Source: Methylopila sp. Yamaguchi (GTDB lineage: Bacteria; Pseudomonadota; Alphaproteobacteria; Rhizobiales; Methylopilaceae). Taken from it: 64,000 bases of DNA. Shown one piece after another: positions 39,171 through 49,660 of this stretch. Position 1 is the stretch's first letter. Every line of letters starts with the position of its first letter. The notes beneath the pieces were generated by a model. That model did no database searches and was not told the DNA's origin. It saw only the letters and a list, made by a program, of their open reading frames with translations. The stretch covers positions 1 to 64,000 of the forward strand of contig NZ_BAUX01000010.1 in the NCBI RefSeq assembly GCF_002897035.1, given 5' to 3'. The position numbers were made by a program, and so were the translations under genes.

Positions 39171-39737
39171 TCATTGTGTTTGTTCGTTTTCCAGGTGAGC
39201 CGAAACTGGGTCGACGGCCCCAAGCGCGGCGAGCGTCCGCGGGGTCGAGGAGGCGTCCCAGTCGACGGGTCCGTGCGCGGCGGCGGCGGTCCTGCCGCCG
39301 GGCGCGAGCGCCACGGTGCTCGGAAGGACCTTCACGCCGAACCTCCGCGCCAGCGACCGGTCTTCGTCGAGCGCGACGGGCAAGGCGACGCCGAGCGATG
39401 CGAGGAAGCCGCGGACGCGCGACGCCGGCTCGCCGACGGCGACGCCCACGACGCGGACGCCCTCCCCTTGGCGGCCGACGAAGCCCGCCAGCGCCGGCAG
39501 CTCCTCCCGGCAGGGCGCGCACCAGGTGGCGAAGAAATGCACGAGCACGGGACGATCGGCGTCCGCGGCCAATGACACGCCGGCGCCGTCGACGCCCAGG
39601 ACCGGTCCGGTGGGTGGAGCGATCGGGTCCCGCGCCTCGAACGTGGCCACCTCCGCCGCGGCCGGCGCCGTCCATACAACGGCTGCGAAGGCGAGCGCCG
39701 TCGCCGGTCGTCGGGGGTGGGGGCGGGTCGCCGTCAC
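39171..39737 (-). CDS. TlpA-family periplasmic thioredoxin-like protein
   Basis: A 188-residue exported thioredoxin-fold protein. The N-terminal leader is Ala-rich (ALAFAAVVWTAPAAA), followed by the redox motif FFATWCAPCREELP (C73/C76) and the cis-Pro region VKVLPSTVALAP. It would act as a periplasmic thiol reductase. The downstream transglutaminase-like protein depends on a free cysteine, so keeping C208 reduced is a plausible shared task; this is inference. Confidence 0.88.
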   Translation of the reverse strand: MTATRPHPRRPATALAFAAVVWTAPAAAEVATFEARDPIAPPTGPVLGVDGAGVSLAADADRPVLVHFFATWCAPCREELPALAGFVGRQGEGVRVVGVAVGEPASRVRGFLASLGVALPVALDEDRSLARRFGVKVLPSTVALAPGGRTAAAAHGPVDWDASSTPRTLAALGAVDPVSAHLENEQTQ

Positions 39738-39923
39738 GCGGCAGGTCTCCGTAAGACTGTGACGCTACGATGGGTCCGGCCGCCGCGAGGGTCAAGCTGT
39801 CGCAGGCCCCGCGCCGAGGTTCGTGATGGCGCCGCGGCGTCGTTTCAGCCATGCGGTCGGCATTGATGCTTCGCCGGCTCCCCTCGCCTATGCTTCCGCG
39901 CCGACCTGAAGGACCTGTTCGCC

Positions 39924-41144
39924 ATGACCGTGACGCTCGCCGACGTTCAGGCGGCCCAGAAGATCCTCGAGGGCGCGGTCACGCCGAGCCCCATGCTCGC
40001 GGCGCCGAAGCTCTCGGCGATGACCGGCGCCGACGTCCGCGTGAAGTATGAAAACCTCCACGTCACCAACGCCTTTAAGGAGCGCGGGGCGGTGGTGCGG
40101 CTCAGCCGCCTGGACGCAGAAGCCCGCGCACGCGGCGTGATCGCCATGTCGGCGGGCAACCACGCGCAGGCGGTCGCCTACCACGCCCGGCGGCTCGGCA
40201 TTCCGGCCACGATCGTGATGCCCGAGACGACGCCGCACGTGAAGGTGGCGGCCACCCGCGGCTTCGGCGCCGAGGTCGTGCTCGACGGCGAGACGGTCGC
40301 CGAGAGCCAGATCCGCGCCAGCGCGATCGCGCTCGAGCGCGGCCTCACCTTCGTCCACCCCTATGACGATCCCGACGTCATCGCCGGCCAAGGCACGATC
40401 GCGCTCGAGATGCTCGCGGAGGCGCCCGAACTCGACGTGATCCTCGTGCCGATCGGCGGCGGCGGGCTGATCTCCGGCGTCGCCGTCGCCGCCAAGGCGC
40501 TGAAGCCCTCGATCCAGATCATCGGCGTCGAGGCCGCCCTCTATCCCTCCATGTGGAACGCGCTGAAGGGCGCGGAGCTGCCGACCGGCGGCCCGACGCT
40601 GGCCGAGGGCATCGCCGTCAAGACGGCAGGCGCCCTCACCCGCGAGATCGCGGCGCGGCTCGTGGACGACATCATCCTCGTCAGCGAGGCCGAGCTCGAG
40701 CGAGCGGTGAACGCCTACCTCATGCAGCAGAAGGCGGTCGCGGAGGGCGCGGGCGCCGCGGGCCTCGCGGCGTTGTTCGCCGCGCCCGGGCGGTTCGCGG
40801 GCAAGACGGTCGGCCTCATCCTGTGCGGCGGCAATATCGACCCGCGCATCCTCGCCTCCATCATGGTGCGCGAACTCGAGCGCGAGCAGAAGATTCTGGC
40901 CTTCCGCATGACGATCGCGGACCGGCCGGGCATGCTGGGCACCATCGCGACCCGGCTCGGCGAACTCGGCGCCAACATCCTCGAGGTGCACCACCAGCGC
41001 GGCTTCCTCGACGTGCCCGCCAAGGGCGCCACGCTCGATCTCACCGTCGAGATTCGCGACGGCGCCCATGCCGACGCCATTCTGACGTCCTTCACCGAAA
41101 GCGGCCTCCCCTGCCGCCGCCTCGACGGCGGCGCCGGCGGGTGA
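39924..41144 (+). CDS. Threonine ammonia-lyase
   Basis: A 406-residue PLP enzyme converting threonine to 2-oxobutyrate. PLP-lysine is in NAFKERGA; the phosphate loop GGGGLISG is present; a C-terminal ACT domain (about 325-400, RMTIADRPGMLGTIATRLGEL) suggests allosteric control. The short form with a single ACT domain is nearer to catabolic TdcB/IlvA2-type enzymes than to biosynthetic IlvA. Confidence 0.93.
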   Translation: MTVTLADVQAAQKILEGAVTPSPMLAAPKLSAMTGADVRVKYENLHVTNAFKERGAVVRLSRLDAEARARGVIAMSAGNHAQAVAYHARRLGIPATIVMPETTPHVKVAATRGFGAEVVLDGETVAESQIRASAIALERGLTFVHPYDDPDVIAGQGTIALEMLAEAPELDVILVPIGGGGLISGVAVAAKALKPSIQIIGVEAALYPSMWNALKGAELPTGGPTLAEGIAVKTAGALTREIAARLVDDIILVSEAELERAVNAYLMQQKAVAEGAGAAGLAALFAAPGRFAGKTVGLILCGGNIDPRILASIMVRELEREQKILAFRMTIADRPGMLGTIATRLGELGANILEVHHQRGFLDVPAKGATLDLTVEIRDGAHADAILTSFTESGLPCRRLDGGAGG

Positions 41145-41286
41145 AGCGTCGCGGCGCGTCGCAGACGGCCTTACGCCCTTTGGCGGAATCGCTTGGGTTC
41201 CGCGCCGGCCTTGCCTATAAGAGCCGCTCGTCGCGGCCGTCGGCCTCCGCCGGCCGCCCGTTCACGTCTCAAGCTCGGCTCCCCGC

Positions 41287-41754
41287 TTGGATCCCGTCGT
41301 CTTCGTCCTCAACGGCCCGAACCTGAACCTGCTCGGCCTGCGCGAGCCGGCGGTCTACGGATCGTCGACATTGGCGGACGTCGAGGCGCTGGCGCGGGCG
41401 ACCGGGGACCGCCTGGGCCTCGTCGTGGAGTGCCGCCAGTCGAACCACGAGGGCGACCTCGTCGACTGGATCCAGGAAGCGCGGACGCGGGCGCGGGGCA
41501 TCGTGCTGAATGCAGGAGCCCTCACTCATACGTCGGTCGCGATCCATGACGCGATCCGCGGCGTGGGGGTGCCGACGATCGAGGTGCACATCTCCAACGT
41601 CCACGCGCGGGAGAGCTTCCGGCACCACTCCTACATCTCGCCTGTCGCGGCGGGCGTCATCGTCGGGCTCGGCCTCGACGGTTACGACCTCGCGCTTCAG
41701 GCGCTCGCCCGCCGCATCAAGCGGCCTGACCCATCCGAACCGATCACGGCGTGA
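41287..41754 (+). CDS. aroQ: Type II 3-dehydroquinate dehydratase
   Basis: A shikimate pathway enzyme of 155 residues. The family signature [17 protein letters not shown] is near the N-terminus, with [33 protein letters not shown] and [15 protein letters not shown]'s core following. No ATG is available before the conserved start; TTG at 41287 ([10 protein letters not shown]) is the only reasonable initiation codon. It begins the aroQ-accB-accC-aat run usual in Rhizobiales. Confidence 0.95.
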   Translation: MDPVVFVLNGPNLNLLGLREPAVYGSSTLADVEALARATGDRLGLVVECRQSNHEGDLVDWIQEARTRARGIVLNAGALTHTSVAIHDAIRGVGVPTIEVHISNVHARESFRHHSYISPVAAGVIVGLGLDGYDLALQALARRIKRPDPSEPITA

Positions 41755-41783
41755 TCTCGAACGCCGGCGGAGATCGTCCTTCC

Positions 41784-42254
41784 ATGAGCAAGCTGCCTTC
41801 CAAAGCGTCCATCGACCAGGAGCTGATCCGCGAACTCGCGAAGCTGCTGTCGGAAAACGATCTGACCGAGATCGAGATCGAGCACGACCAGCTGCGCGTG
41901 CGCGTCGCCCGGCATCTCTCGGCCGCCCCGACGACGGCCTACGTTGGCGCGCTGACGGCCGCGCCGGCCTCCCCGGCTGCGGCCCCGGTCGCCGCGGCTC
42001 CGACCGATCCGGCCAAGCACCCGGGCGTGGTCCTCTCGCCCATGGTCGGCACCGCCTACATGTCGCCCGAGCCCGGCGCCCGCGCCTTTGTCGAGGTGGG
42101 CCAGACGGTCCGCCAGGGCCAGACGCTGCTGATCGTCGAGGCGATGAAGACGATGAACGCGATTCCGGCGACCCGCGCCGGCATCGTCCGAGAAATCCTG
42201 ATCGCGGACGGGCAGCCGGTTGAATTCGGCGAACCCCTCCTGATCGTGGACTGA
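41784..42254 (+). CDS. accB: Biotin carboxyl carrier protein of acetyl-CoA carboxylase
   Basis: A 156-residue protein carrying biotin in fatty-acid synthesis. An N-terminal helical part (1-45) and an Ala/Pro linker precede the biotinyl domain (about 80-156) with K122 in VEAMKTMN. The thumb-like segment between strands is normal. The ATG at 41784 is used; it starts 29 bases after the aroQ stop, and accC follows 7 bases after its stop. Confidence 0.97.
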   Translation: MSKLPSKASIDQELIRELAKLLSENDLTEIEIEHDQLRVRVARHLSAAPTTAYVGALTAAPASPAAAPVAAAPTDPAKHPGVVLSPMVGTAYMSPEPGARAFVEVGQTVRQGQTLLIVEAMKTMNAIPATRAGIVREILIADGQPVEFGEPLLIVD

Positions 42255-42261
42255 CGGGCCC

Positions 42262-43620
42262 ATGGCGAGCTTCGACAAGGTTCTGATCGCCAACCGCGGC
42301 GAGATCGCGCTGCGCATCCTGCGCGCCTGCAAGGAGCTCGGCATCGCGACCGTCGCCGTGCATTCGACGGCCGACGCGGACGCCATGCACGTCCGCCTCG
42401 CGGACGAGAGCGTCTGCATCGGACCGCCGGCCGCCCGAGACAGCTATCTCAACATCCCGGCTCTGCTCGCGGCGTGCGAGATCACCGGCGCGGACGCCGT
42501 GCATCCGGGCTACGGCTTCCTGTCCGAGAACGCGCGCTTCGCCGAGATTCTTGAGGAGCACGGGCTGATCTTCATCGGCCCGAAACCCGAGCACATCCGC
42601 ATCATGGGCGACAAGATCGCCGCCAAGCAGACCGCGAAACGTCTGGGCATCCCGGTCGTCCCGGGCTCAGACGGCGGCATCACCGACGACGACGAGGCCA
42701 GGCGCGTCGCCCGCGACATCGGCTATCCCGTCCTGGTGAAGGCGGCCTCCGGCGGCGGCGGACGCGGCATGAAGGTCGCGATGACCGAGGACGACCTCGT
42801 CGAGGCGCTGCAGACCGCGCGCTCGGAGGCGAAGGCGGCGTTCGGCGACGACGCGGTCTATCTCGAGAAGTATCTCGGCAAGCCGCGCCACATCGAGGTG
42901 CAGGTGCTGGGCGACGGCCACGGCGCCGCGATCCATCTCGGCGAACGCGACTGCTCGCTGCAGCGCCGCCACCAGAAGGTCTGGGAGGAGGCGCCCTCCC
43001 CGGCTCTCAACGTCGAGCAGCGTGAGACGATCGGCGAGACGGTCGCCGCCGCCATGCGCGAGCTCAAGTACCGTGGCGTCGGCACGGTCGAGTTCCTGTA
43101 CGAGAACGGCGAGTTCTACTTCATCGAGATGAACACCCGGATCCAGGTGGAGCATCCGGTGACGGAGATGGTCACCGGCATCGACCTGATCAACGAGCAG
43201 ATCCGCATCGCGAGCGGCGCCCGGCTCGCCATCGCGCAGGAGGACGTGGTCTTCCGCGGCCACGCCATCGAATGCCGCGTGAACGCCGAGAACGCCGAGA
43301 CCTTCCGCCCCTCCCCCGGCCGCATCGCCTACTATCACGTGCCCGGCGGTCTGGGCGTCCGCGTGGATTCCGCGGCCTATCAGGGCTATCTGATCCCGCC
43401 CCACTACGACAGCATGATCGGCAAGCTGATCGTCCACGGCCGTAACCGCACCGAATGCCTGATGCGGCTTCGGCGCGCGCTGGACGAGTTCGTGGTGGAC
43501 GGCGTCGACACCACGCTGCCGCTCTTCCGCCGGCTGGTGCGCGACCCGTCGATTCAGGACGGCGAGTACGACATCCACTGGCTGGAGAAGATGTTGGCGG
43601 AGAGCCAGGGGGCCGCTTAA
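42262..43620 (+). CDS. accC: Biotin carboxylase subunit of acetyl-CoA carboxylase
   Basis: An ATP-grasp enzyme of 452 residues that carboxylates biotin on AccB. It has the N-terminal [12 protein letters not shown], the glycine-rich ATP loop [45 protein letters not shown] and the catalytic [14 protein letters not shown]. Length and motifs are normal. Confidence 0.98.
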   Translation: MASFDKVLIANRGEIALRILRACKELGIATVAVHSTADADAMHVRLADESVCIGPPAARDSYLNIPALLAACEITGADAVHPGYGFLSENARFAEILEEHGLIFIGPKPEHIRIMGDKIAAKQTAKRLGIPVVPGSDGGITDDDEARRVARDIGYPVLVKAASGGGGRGMKVAMTEDDLVEALQTARSEAKAAFGDDAVYLEKYLGKPRHIEVQVLGDGHGAAIHLGERDCSLQRRHQKVWEEAPSPALNVEQRETIGETVAAAMRELKYRGVGTVEFLYENGEFYFIEMNTRIQVEHPVTEMVTGIDLINEQIRIASGARLAIAQEDVVFRGHAIECRVNAENAETFRPSPGRIAYYHVPGGLGVRVDSAAYQGYLIPPHYDSMIGKLIVHGRNRTECLMRLRRALDEFVVDGVDTTLPLFRRLVRDPSIQDGEYDIHWLEKMLAESQGAA

Positions 43621-43630
43621 GCTTCGCCCC

Positions 43631-44299
43631 ATGACCCGCATCAACGACGTTCTCGTCGAGATCACGCCCGAGGTCCTGCTCAAGGCCTACGCCTGCGGCA
43701 TCTTCCCGATGGCGGAGAGCGCCGAGGATCCCGGGCTCTACTGGATCGAGCCGGAACTGCGCGGCGTGGTGCCGCTCGACAGCTTCCACGTGACCGAGCG
43801 GCTTGCGCGGACGGTGCGGGCGGACGTGTTCGAGATGCGCGTCGACACCGCCTTCGAGGCGGTGCTCGACGGATGCGCCTCTCCGGCGCCCGGCCGCATG
43901 AAGACCTGGATCAACGGCCGCATCCGCCGGCTCTATCTCGACCTCTTCCGGCTCGGGCACTGCCACAGCGTCGAGGCTTGGCGGGAGGGGAAGCTTGTCG
44001 GCGGCCTCTATGGGGTGCGGCTCGGCGGCGCTTTCTTCGGCGAGAGCATGTTCCACGTCGAGCGCGACGCCTCGAAGGTCGCCCTCGTGCACCTCGTCGC
44101 CCGCCTCAAACGGGGCGGCTTCTCCCTGCTCGACACCCAGTTCGTCACCGATCACCTCAGGCGGTTCGGCGCGATCGAGACGCCGCGACGGGACTACCAC
44201 CGCCTGCTCGACGCGGCGGTGGAGCGGGACGCGGACTTCTTTTCCTGGCCGAAGAACCGGACGGTCACCGGCACCGAAGTCCTGGAGGCGATCCGGTAA
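43631..44299 (+). CDS. aat: Leucyl/phenylalanyl-tRNA-protein transferase
   Basis: A 222-residue enzyme attaching Leu or Phe to proteins with N-terminal Lys/Arg, marking them for ClpS/ClpAP. It has [48 protein letters not shown] and [15 protein letters not shown], all typical of Aat. It starts 10 bases after the accC stop. Confidence 0.96.
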   Translation: MTRINDVLVEITPEVLLKAYACGIFPMAESAEDPGLYWIEPELRGVVPLDSFHVTERLARTVRADVFEMRVDTAFEAVLDGCASPAPGRMKTWINGRIRRLYLDLFRLGHCHSVEAWREGKLVGGLYGVRLGGAFFGESMFHVERDASKVALVHLVARLKRGGFSLLDTQFVTDHLRRFGAIETPRRDYHRLLDAAVERDADFFSWPKNRTVTGTEVLEAIR

Positions 44300-44358
44300 C
44301 CCTCCGGTAACCGTGATGGAGGGTTAATTGCGGGCAGAGTTAACCCGCGAGTAACCCG

Positions 44359-45258
44359 ATGTCGCCCGAGTCGAACCGCGACCTGCCCTCCCCCGGCTTC
44401 GGCCGCCCCCGGCCCGCGGTCACGGTGTGGTCGTCCCGACGGCCGCACCCGACGATCGACCTGTACCCGGAGGAGCCAGCCTCCCGGCGCTTCGGGCGGC
44501 TGTGGCCCTACGCTACGGCGCTGTCGCTGGCCCTGGCGGCGGGAGCCGGCGCCGCGACCTTTGCGACCGCGCCGGCATTGACCGACGGCGTCGACGAAGT
44601 GTCCGCGATATCGGCGATCGAAGCCCGGAGCATGGGCCTCGCCCTCAACATCGATCCGACCGGCGAGCGGGCCCGCGACGCCGCCCTCGGCCGCGACGTC
44701 GGAGCGCTGAAGTCCGAGATCGCCCGCCTCAACCGGGCGTTGGGACAGGCGAAGGCCAATCAGGCCGCCCTCTCTAAGACCGCAGCCGGCCAAGCCGCGG
44801 CGGGACAGGAGGACGTCAAGGCGCTGAAGGCCGAGATCCTCGCCCTCCAGAAGGACCTCGCCGCGACGCGCGAGACCGCCTCGGCCAAGATCGTCGAGCT
44901 GACCGCGAAGGTGGAGCAGCCCCCGAAGCCGGCCGAGGACGCGCAGCGCTTCTCGGAGCTCAAGGAGCGCCTCGACAAGATCGAGAGCCGCGAAACGGTC
45001 GCGGCCGCCAAGCCGAAGCCGGTCGACGAGCCCGAGACCACTGGAAGCGTGGCGCCGGACGCCGGCGGCTCCGTCGTTCGCAATTGGACCCTGCGGGAGG
45101 TCTACGACGGCCTCGCCCTCGTCGAGGGCCGGCAGGGCTCCTACGAGGTCGCGCGGGGCGATCCGATCCCGGGCGTCGGCCGGGTGCGCTCCATCGAACG
45201 GCGCGACCGGCAGTGGGTCGTCGTGACCGACCGCGGGGTCATCCTTCAACGCCCTTAG
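44359..45258 (+). CDS. Single-pass membrane protein with coiled coil
   Basis: A 299-residue protein of unknown function: a cytosolic N-terminus (1-45), one membrane helix (about 50-72), a coiled coil (about 112-205, ALKSEIARLNRALGQAKANQ and further heptads), a Pro/Lys-rich linker (210-240), and a compact C-terminal beta domain (WTLREVYDGLALVEGRQGSY to the end). The last domain resembles PilP/GspC-type HR domains by look only. The neighbouring sequence 44300-44358 has several GTTAAC/GGTTA-like repeats. Confidence 0.6.
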   Translation: MSPESNRDLPSPGFGRPRPAVTVWSSRRPHPTIDLYPEEPASRRFGRLWPYATALSLALAAGAGAATFATAPALTDGVDEVSAISAIEARSMGLALNIDPTGERARDAALGRDVGALKSEIARLNRALGQAKANQAALSKTAAGQAAAGQEDVKALKAEILALQKDLAATRETASAKIVELTAKVEQPPKPAEDAQRFSELKERLDKIESRETVAAAKPKPVDEPETTGSVAPDAGGSVVRNWTLREVYDGLALVEGRQGSYEVARGDPIPGVGRVRSIERRDRQWVVVTDRGVILQRP

Positions 45259-45283
45259 CCGCTTTAAGCCGCCCTTAAAGCGG
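45259..45283 (+). terminator. 10-bp perfect hairpin directly after the stop codon (possible terminator)
   Basis: CCGCTTTAAG (45259-45268) and CTTAAAGCGG (45274-45283) form a perfect stem with a 5-base loop immediately after the TAG of the coiled-coil gene. There is no T-tract, so factor-independent termination is doubtful; it may protect the 3' end or bind a protein. Confidence 0.45.
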
Positions 45284-45323
45284 ACCGTGACAGGGTCGGC
45301 GCGCCCTCGTACGGAGCGCGCCC

Positions 45324-46298
45324 ATGCCGCTTGCTGAAGTCCTGCGCGACACCTCGTTCGGCGTCACCCGCGAGGTCGCGGCCCAGCCGCTGAAGATCGC
45401 CGTGCTGCTGCCTTGCTACAACGAGGAGGCCGCCATCGGCGAGGTCGTGCGCGGCTTCCGCATGGCGCTGCCGGCGGCGGACATCTACGTCTACGACAAC
45501 AATTCGACCGACCGCACGATCGAGCGCGCGAGCGAGGCCGGCGCCATCGTCCGTCGCGAGCGCCTGCAGGGCAAAGGCAACGTCGTCCGGCGCATGCTCG
45601 CGGACGTCGAGGCCGACGTCTATCTGATGGCGGACGGCGACCTGACCTATGATCCCCTCGCCGCGCCTCTCCTGATCGATCGGCTCGTCAGCCAGCAGCT
45701 CGACATGGTGGTCGCGACCCGCCAGGGCGAAGGCATGCAGGTTCGCCGGGGGCATGCCGCCGGCAATCTGATGTTCAATCAGATGATCGGCCGCCTGTTC
45801 GGTCCCGGCTTCACCGACATTCTGTCGGGCTATCGCGCCGTGTCGCGTCGCTTCGCCAAGTCGTTCCCGGCCTCGTCCGGCGGCTTCGAGATCGAAACCG
45901 AGCTCGCGATCCACGCCCTCGATCTGCGGCTCGCGGTCGAGGAGATCCCGGTGCGTTACGGCCGGCGACCGGCGGACTCGGTCAGTAAGCTCTCCACCTT
46001 CCGCGACGGCTTCCGCATCCTCTGGACCATCGCGATGATGTACCGCGCCGTGAAGCCCTTCCGGTTCTTCGGCATGATCGCCCTCGCCCTCGCCGCGACG
46101 TCGTTGTGGCTCGCGTTTCCCGTCATCACGCATTTTCTCGAGACGAGGCTGGTGCCCCGCCTGCCGACGGCGGTCCTCGCCGCCTCCATCATGCAGCTCT
46201 CGGTGTTGAGCTTCGTCTGCGGGATCATCGTGCAGGCCGTGTCCGAAGGCCGGCGCGAGGCGAAGCGCCTGCGCTACCTCGAACTTAAGAGCGCCTAG
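45324..46298 (+). CDS. GT2 family membrane glycosyltransferase
   Basis: A 324-residue GT-A fold transferase with two C-terminal membrane helices (about 245-270 and 280-305). It has VLLPCYNEEAAIGEVV, DNNSTDRT, the metal-binding MADGDLTYDP and SGYRAVSRRFAKSF. It resembles polyprenyl-phosphate sugar transferases (DPM/GtrB-like). The sugar and acceptor are unknown. Confidence 0.87.
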   Translation: MPLAEVLRDTSFGVTREVAAQPLKIAVLLPCYNEEAAIGEVVRGFRMALPAADIYVYDNNSTDRTIERASEAGAIVRRERLQGKGNVVRRMLADVEADVYLMADGDLTYDPLAAPLLIDRLVSQQLDMVVATRQGEGMQVRRGHAAGNLMFNQMIGRLFGPGFTDILSGYRAVSRRFAKSFPASSGGFEIETELAIHALDLRLAVEEIPVRYGRRPADSVSKLSTFRDGFRILWTIAMMYRAVKPFRFFGMIALALAATSLWLAFPVITHFLETRLVPRLPTAVLAASIMQLSVLSFVCGIIVQAVSEGRREAKRLRYLELKSA

Positions 46299-46384
46299 CG
46301 GGGTCTGCGCCGCCCCAGCTTGGCGCGGCCGGCCGGACGGCTTATGTTTCCGTCTCCCAAGAACCGCCGATCGCTACGCCCCAG

Positions 46385-47215
46385 ATGACCTTCGTCGACG
46401 CCCAGACCGCCCCTCTCCGCAAGAACGGGGCGATCAAGATTCACGACGCCGAGGCGTTCGAAGGCATGCGCCGCGCCGGCCGCCTGGTGGCGGAAGCGCT
46501 CGATCTGATGAACGACCACGTGGCGCCCGGCGTGACGACCGAAGCGCTCGACAAGCTCGCGCTCGAGTTCGCAATGGACCACGGCGCGCTGCCGGCGTGC
46601 CTTTACTATCGCGGCTACACCAAGACGATCTGCACCTCGATCAATCATGTGGTCTGCCACGGCATCCCGAACGACAAGCCGCTTCGCGAGGGCGACATCG
46701 TCAACATCGACGTCACCTTCATCCTCGACGGATGGCACGGAGATTCGAGCCGGATGTATCCGGTGGGCCAGATCCCGCGCCGCGCCGAGCGGCTGATCGA
46801 GATCACTTACGAGTCTCTGATGCGCGGCCTCGCCGCGATCAAGCCCGGCGCGACCACTGGCGACATCGGGGCGGCGATCCAGGAGTACGCCGAGGGCGAG
46901 CGGACCTCAGTGGTGCGCGACTTCTGTGGTCACGGCATCGGCCGCCTGTTCCACGACGAGCCGAACATCCTGCACTACGGCCGCGCCGGCGAGGGCGTCG
47001 CGCTTAAGCCGGGCATGTTTTTCACCGTGGAGCCGATGATCAATCTCGGCCGCCCTCATGTCAAAGTGCTTGCGGACGGCTGGACCGCGGTGACGCGCGA
47101 CCGGTCGCTCTCGGCGCAGTTCGAGCACATGATCGGCGTGACCGAAAGCGGCTGCGAGATCTTTACCCTGTCGCCTCGCGGGCTTCACCAGCCGACGTTC
47201 GCCGCCTCCGCCTGA
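46385..47215 (+). CDS. map: Type I methionine aminopeptidase
   Basis: A 276-residue metalloprotease removing N-terminal Met. The metal ligands fall in the usual blocks: [18 protein letters not shown] (two Asp), [15 protein letters not shown] (His), FTVEPMI (Glu) and the late [10 protein letters not shown] (Glu). Length is normal for the alphaproteobacterial form with a short N-terminal extension. Next to radC, as often in Rhizobiales. Confidence 0.96.
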   Translation: MTFVDAQTAPLRKNGAIKIHDAEAFEGMRRAGRLVAEALDLMNDHVAPGVTTEALDKLALEFAMDHGALPACLYYRGYTKTICTSINHVVCHGIPNDKPLREGDIVNIDVTFILDGWHGDSSRMYPVGQIPRRAERLIEITYESLMRGLAAIKPGATTGDIGAAIQEYAEGERTSVVRDFCGHGIGRLFHDEPNILHYGRAGEGVALKPGMFFTVEPMINLGRPHVKVLADGWTAVTRDRSLSAQFEHMIGVTESGCEIFTLSPRGLHQPTFAASA

Positions 47216-47310
47216 GACGGCGCCGGCTCACGCCTGCTTCCCCTCACGACTCACTTGCAGCGCGGCGCGCTCCGCGCGACGCTTTGCGCGTAGGCGAAGG
47301 CGTGGCGCGT

Positions 47311-48087
47311 ATGGCGACAAGGTCTCGAAGCGGCGACGACGGGGAAGTGGAGCTGCCGGGCCTGTCCGAGGCGCCGACGCTTCCCTCCCGACGGAAATCG
47401 GCGCCTAAGGTTGAGGCGCCGCACCATGCCGGCCACCGCGAGCGCCTGCGGGCGCGGTTCCTGCAGACGGGCCCGGATACGCTCCCGGACTACGAACTGA
47501 TGGAGCTGGTGCTCTTCCGCACGATCCCGATGAAGGACGTGAAGCCGCTGGCCAAACAGTTGATCGCGACGTTCGGCTCCTTCGCGGAAGCCTTGGCGGC
47601 ACCCTATGAGCGCCTCGTCGAGATCAAGGGCGTCAAGGACGCCACGGCCACCGATTTCAAGATCCTGGAGGGGGCGGCGCGGCGCTTCGCCAGGGGCGCC
47701 ATCGGCAAACGCCCCGTGCTGTCGTCTTGGTCCGCCGTCATCGACTACTGTCGGACCGCCATGGCCTTCGAGGATCGCGAGCGCTTTCGGATTTTGTTTC
47801 TCGACAAGCGGAACGCTCTCATCGCCGACGAGGTGCAGCAGACCGGGACCGTGGACCACACGCCGGTCTACCCGCGCGAGGTGGTCCGGCGGGCGCTTGA
47901 ACTGCGCGCGACGGCGCTCATTCTCGTCCACAACCACCCGTCCGGCGATCCCACCCCAAGCCGCGCCGACATCGAGATGACGAAAACTATCGTGGACGTC
48001 GGGAAGCCGCTCGGCATTCTCGTGCACGACCACGTCATCGTCGGGCGCGACGGACACGCAAGTTTCAGGGGTCTCAAGCTGATCTGA
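47311..48087 (+). CDS. radC: RadC-family JAB-domain protein
   Basis: A 258-residue protein with an N-terminal helix-hairpin-helix-like part ([22 protein letters not shown]) and a JAMM-type metallo domain with [18 protein letters not shown]. The ATG at 47311 is preferred to a TTG at 47284. Despite its name, no DNA repair role has been demonstrated for the family; a nuclease or isopeptidase role is possible. It lies 105 bases ahead of the ATP-grasp cluster on the same strand. Confidence 0.9.
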   Translation: MATRSRSGDDGEVELPGLSEAPTLPSRRKSAPKVEAPHHAGHRERLRARFLQTGPDTLPDYELMELVLFRTIPMKDVKPLAKQLIATFGSFAEALAAPYERLVEIKGVKDATATDFKILEGAARRFARGAIGKRPVLSSWSAVIDYCRTAMAFEDRERFRILFLDKRNALIADEVQQTGTVDHTPVYPREVVRRALELRATALILVHNHPSGDPTPSRADIEMTKTIVDVGKPLGILVHDHVIVGRDGHASFRGLKLI

Positions 48088-48192
48088 TGAGACTTTGCGC
48101 AGGCGTCATGCACCAAAAACGCGCAGAACACCCCTTTCCACGCGGCCGATCCGGATTAGCATCCTTCCAGGACACCGCAGCGAGGCCGAGGC

Positions 48193-49614
48193 TTGAGCAC
48201 CGCCCCTTTCGACGAAATGACCCTGGCTGACGGCTCCGTCCGCCAGGCCTACGCCAAGCTTTCGGAATGGCTCAAGACGGCCCCAGCCGAGCTGTTGAAC
48301 TACCGCGTTGAGGAAGCGGAGCTTCTGTTCCGGCGCATCGGCATCACCTTCGCAGTCTACGGCGACCAGCAGGCGCAGGAGCGCCTGATCCCTTTCGACA
48401 TCATTCCGCGGATCATCACCGCTGAGGAGTGGGGTCGCCTGAGCGTCGGACTGGAGCAGCGGGTCGACGCGCTGAACCGCTTCATTTCGGACATGTACGG
48501 CCGCCGGGAGATCCTGAAGGCCGGCATCATCCCGGAGGACCTCGTCTTCCAAAACGAGGCGTTCCGCCCCGAGATGGCGGGCAAGACGCCGCCGCACGAC
48601 ATCTGGGTGCACATCGCCGGCATCGACATCGTGCGGGTGGACTCTGAGACGTTCTATGTCCTCGAGGACAACGCCCGCACGCCCTCCGGCGTCTCCTACA
48701 TGCTGGAGAACCGGGAGGTGATGATCCGCCTGTTCCCGGAGCTGTTCTCGCGCCACCGCGTCGCCCCGGTCGAACGCTACTCCGACGAACTGCTGGCCAC
48801 GCTGCGGTCGCTCGCGCCGCGGTCGTCCTCGGCCGATCCCAACGTCGTGCTGCTGACGCCGGGCGTCTACAACTCGGCCTATTACGAGCACTCGTTCCTG
48901 GCCGACAAGCTCGGCATCGAGCTGGTTGAGGGCCGCGATCTCTTCGTGCGGGACGACGTCGTCTACATGCGCACGACCGAAGGGCCGAAGCGCGTCGACG
49001 TGATCTATCGCAGGCTGGACGACGAGTTCCTCGACCCGCTGGTGTTCCGTCCCGACAGCGTGCTCGGCGTGCCGGGCCTGATGGCCGCCTACCACGCTGG
49101 CAACGTGACGCTGACCAACGCGGTCGGCACGGGCGTCGCCGACGACAAGGCGATCTACAGCTACATGCCGGAGATCATCAAATTCTATCTGGGCTCCGAG
49201 CCGATCCTGAAGAACGTTCCGACCTATCGCTGCCGCGAGCCGGAAGCGCTGAAATACGTGCTCGACCACCTGCCCGAGCTGGTCGTGAAGGAGGTCCACG
49301 GCTCCGGCGGCTACGGGATGCTGGTCGGGCCTCACGCCTCCAAGGAGCAGATCGAGCTGTTCCGCGCCAAGCTGATCGCGTCGCCGGCCGGGTTCATCGC
49401 GCAGCCGACGCTCGCGCTCTCGACATGCCCGACCTACGTCAATTCCGGAGTGGCGCCGCGCCATGTGGATCTGCGGCCCTTCGTGCTGACGGGCTCCGAC
49501 GGCGTCCGGATCGTGCCCGGCGGCCTAACCCGCGTGGCGATGCGCGAAGGGTCGCTGGTGGTGAACTCGAGCCAGGGCGGCGGCACCAAGGACACCTGGG
49601 TGCTGGACGAATGA
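48193..49614 (+). CDS. Circularly permuted ATP-grasp protein (COG2308, type 2)
   Basis: A 473-residue ATP-grasp ligase with permuted domain order, likely forming amide bonds between amino acids or peptides. The conserved blocks are RPDIPH-type VFQNEAFRPEMAG, VLEDNARTPSGVSYML, NVVLLTPGVYNSAYYEHSFLA, EGRDLFVRDDVVYMRT and VKEVHGSGGYGMLVGP. The only early start is TTG at 48193 (MSTAPFDEMTLADG). It is the first gene of a cluster with alpha-E, transglutaminase-like and Anbu protease genes, a known association. Confidence 0.93.
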   Translation: MSTAPFDEMTLADGSVRQAYAKLSEWLKTAPAELLNYRVEEAELLFRRIGITFAVYGDQQAQERLIPFDIIPRIITAEEWGRLSVGLEQRVDALNRFISDMYGRREILKAGIIPEDLVFQNEAFRPEMAGKTPPHDIWVHIAGIDIVRVDSETFYVLEDNARTPSGVSYMLENREVMIRLFPELFSRHRVAPVERYSDELLATLRSLAPRSSSADPNVVLLTPGVYNSAYYEHSFLADKLGIELVEGRDLFVRDDVVYMRTTEGPKRVDVIYRRLDDEFLDPLVFRPDSVLGVPGLMAAYHAGNVTLTNAVGTGVADDKAIYSYMPEIIKFYLGSEPILKNVPTYRCREPEALKYVLDHLPELVVKEVHGSGGYGMLVGPHASKEQIELFRAKLIASPAGFIAQPTLALSTCPTYVNSGVAPRHVDLRPFVLTGSDGVRIVPGGLTRVAMREGSLVVNSSQGGGTKDTWVLDE

Positions 49615-49660
49615 CCGCCGCCGAACCCATGACCGCAGGACGAACGAGGACGCCGCCCGT

